NCBI GenBank assembly: GCA_013042475.1
Contig: JABDQA010000175.1
Span: forward strand, 1 to 32,793
Length of the DNA stretch: 32,793 nt
Direction of reading: 5' to 3'
Source of the DNA: Desulfofustis sp.
GTDB lineage: Bacteria > Desulfobacterota > Desulfobulbia > Desulfobulbales > Desulfocapsaceae
How positions within the stretch are numbered: position 1 is the first letter of the stretch; each line of letters opens with the position of its first letter. Positions 31,943 to 32,793 of this stretch are shown here, one piece after another. The position numbers and the translations under genes are program-made. The notes under the pieces are model-generated. The model ran no database searches. It was not told the origin of the DNA and saw only the letters and a list, made by a program, of their open reading frames with translations.

Positions 31943-32539
31943 GGAAAATTGAGGCAGAAAGGATACCCGAAAACCGGTCGACTGCTCTTTTTGGGGACCT
32001 GCAATAGGCACAACGGTGACGGGTACTTTTGATCTTTTCATGACTCGTTTAGAGAGGGTTGTCGTAAAGGTGAAAAAAGACTTCTCGTGTGCTCCCAAGA
32101 CAACGAGATCACAGTTCGAGTCAACTGAATGTTTTAAGATCTGCTCTTCGACATTGCCGAACACGACTTTATTTTCAATTTTTAAGCCGAGTTGTTCCGG
32201 ATAAAGTCCATCTTCTGTGCCGAACTGCTGACTGATAAAAGTCTGACTATTTCTACGTACCATCTCCTCGAGTGATTTGTTTCTTTCCCGAAGCAGTATT
32301 TCATGTTTATCCTCTTTGGTGAGGTAAGACATAGCAAAAGTCATGGCTGCATTCTGCGAATATCTATCTATGACATGTAAACAGACGATTTCGGCGTTAA
32401 ACTGCTTGGCTAGATAGAGTACATATTGGTAGGCCCTGGGTGCGGATTCAGTCAGATCCGTAGCGTAGAGAATTCTTTTGATATGGTTTTTGCTGGTCAG
32501 CGTGTCCTGAACCATTTGATTGGTATTGTTTTTACTCAT
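31931..32539 (-). CDS. uspA: Universal stress protein, UspA family
   Basis: A 202-residue cytoplasmic protein from ATG 32539, chosen because AAGGAG lies seven bases upstream; a longer in-frame start at 32680 adds 47 unconserved residues. The fold's first strand reads HIKRILYATDLTESAPRAYQ and continues with LYLAKQFNAEIVCLHVIDRY. The end carries CDLVVLGAHEKSFFTF and RSKVPVTVVPI. The GxxGx(9)GS nucleotide motif is not intact, so it may be a non-ATP-binding type. The C-terminal tail beyond VVPI is long, and its last four residues are encoded by transposase-remnant DNA. A sigma-54 promoter and an upstream dyad precede it, and the end of a Fis-HTH regulator gene lies just beyond. Confidence 0.88.
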   Translation of the reverse strand: MSKNNTNQMVQDTLTSKNHIKRILYATDLTESAPRAYQYVLYLAKQFNAEIVCLHVIDRYSQNAAMTFAMSYLTKEDKHEILLRERNKSLEEMVRRNSQTFISQQFGTEDGLYPEQLGLKIENKVVFGNVEEQILKHSVDSNCDLVVLGAHEKSFFTFTTTLSKRVMKRSKVPVTVVPIAGPQKEQSTGFRVSFLPQFSAAR

Positions 32540-32546
32540 GAGGTGG

Positions 32547-32552
32547 CTCCTT
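32547..32552 (-). promoter_or_regulatory. Ribosome binding site AAGGAG for uspA
   Basis: A minus-strand Shine-Dalgarno match seven bases before ATG 32539. It fixes the uspA start inside a longer open frame that begins at 32680. Confidence 0.75.
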
Positions 32553-32595
32553 GCTTTTGATAGTATTGGTATATGGGTTCTAATAATTTTACATA

Positions 32596-32611
32596 AGCAA
32601 AGAGCGTGCCC
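32596..32611 (-). promoter_or_regulatory. Sigma-54 promoter of uspA
   Basis: On the minus strand, GGGCACG-N4-TTGCT matches the RpoN consensus TGGCACG-N4-TTGCW at all but one base, with the invariant GG and GC separated by the required ten bases. The expected transcript start is near 32585, leaving a leader of about 45 bases before uspA. Confidence 0.75.
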
Positions 32612-32671
32612 GTATTGAAAATACTTTAGATACAGTGTGTTATGGACCATGAGGTTGGAAGAGGGAATGCG

Positions 32672-32702
32672 TTTATGCATTTTTTATGCATTATTGCATA
32701 AA
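32672..32702. promoter_or_regulatory. TTTATGCA...TGCATAAA dyad, candidate activator site
   Basis: Eight-base arms around a 15-base centre that contains a further ATGCAT palindrome. It lies 85-120 bases upstream of the predicted sigma-54 start site, the normal place for an enhancer-binding activator. It also directly follows the regulator stop codon, so a hairpin at the end of that transcript is the alternative. Confidence 0.5.
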
Positions 32703-32703
32703 A

Positions 32704-32793
32704 CTACAGCTTCCTCGAGAGAGTTGATTGATGGACACCTAAGATTTTTGCAGCTTCAACCTGATTTCCACACTCCTCTATTGTTTGTCGGAT
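32704..32793 (-). CDS. C-terminal end of a Fis-type HTH transcriptional regulator (partial)
   Basis: The last 29 residues of a protein that starts beyond the window edge. The sequence IRQTIEECGNQVEAAKILGV followed by HQSTLSRKL is the Fis-like helix-turn-helix (I...L..C.GN...AA..LGI..STL.RKL) that ends sigma-54 enhancer-binding proteins of the NtrC class. Because it is cut, the ATPase and sensor domains cannot be checked. A sigma-54 promoter lies about 95 bases downstream in front of uspA on the same strand, making this regulator the obvious activator candidate. Confidence 0.85.
   Translation of the reverse strand: MRQTIEECGNQVEAAKILGVHQSTLSRKL

Overview
The window reads as chromosomal DNA of a Gram-negative bacterium, most likely a member of the Desulfobacterota (former Deltaproteobacteria). 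This is inferred from gene content, not from any rRNA. Pointers are a UGA-recoded periplasmic rhodanese with a bacterial SECIS hairpin, rubredoxin, a sulfite-oxidase-like molybdoenzyme, a TAXI-type solute-binding protein, a sigma-54 promoter beside a Fis-HTH regulator, AsmA, SbmA/BacA, MltF and outer-membrane-type lipoproteins. Genes lie on both strands in short operons. No tRNA, rRNA or CRISPR array was seen. The right-hand part (from about 27.8 kb) is visibly more AT-rich and holds a transposase remnant.

Layout. 0-4.2 kb: C-terminus of a 12-residue-repeat protein, a small two-helix membrane protein, a cNMP-GAF-SpoIIE phosphatase (-) and a zinc-free MDR oxidoreductase (-). 4.4-9.7 kb: an orphan TAXI binding protein (+); a tight minus-strand operon of pterin dehydratase, four-helix membrane protein and sulfotransferase; a 14-helix MFS exporter (+); a lipoprotein (+); and a dead DNA-glycosylase gene. 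9.7-13.5 kb: a giant AsmA-like protein (-). 14.1-18.2 kb: sulfite-oxidase-like enzyme (+), rubredoxin (-), tyrosine phosphatase (+) and SbmA/BacA-type peptide transporter (+). 18.4-22.3 kb (-): a two-PAS histidine kinase, an HD-GYP fragment, and a two-gene operon of an APC-like permease followed by a selenoprotein rhodanese. 22.6-27.8 kb (+): DMT exporter, TVP38-family membrane protein, a DEP-domain/flavin disulfide reductase fusion, a secreted YHS protein and a DUF3750-type lipoprotein. 27.9-32.8 kb (-): MltF-like lytic transglycosylase, Tat-type metallophosphoesterase, FmdB-like zinc ribbon, UspA and the end of a Fis-HTH regulator.

Main result: the gene at 20636-21028 looks like a truncated rhodanese when translated conventionally. 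Its frame continues through an in-frame TGA exactly where rhodaneses of this type have the catalytic cysteine (YCA-U-PNEATS), and a hairpin meeting the published bacterial SECIS rules begins 16 nt after the TGA. The full product is a 130-residue secreted selenoprotein, translated just after a membrane permease. Other points of interest are the DEP/flavoprotein fusion beside a TVP38 protein, a sigma-54 promoter with an upstream dyad before uspA, and three gene remnants (DNA glycosylase, HD-GYP, transposase) between intact genes. Small genes easily missed are rubredoxin (15211-15369) and the FmdB-like protein (31353-31517).
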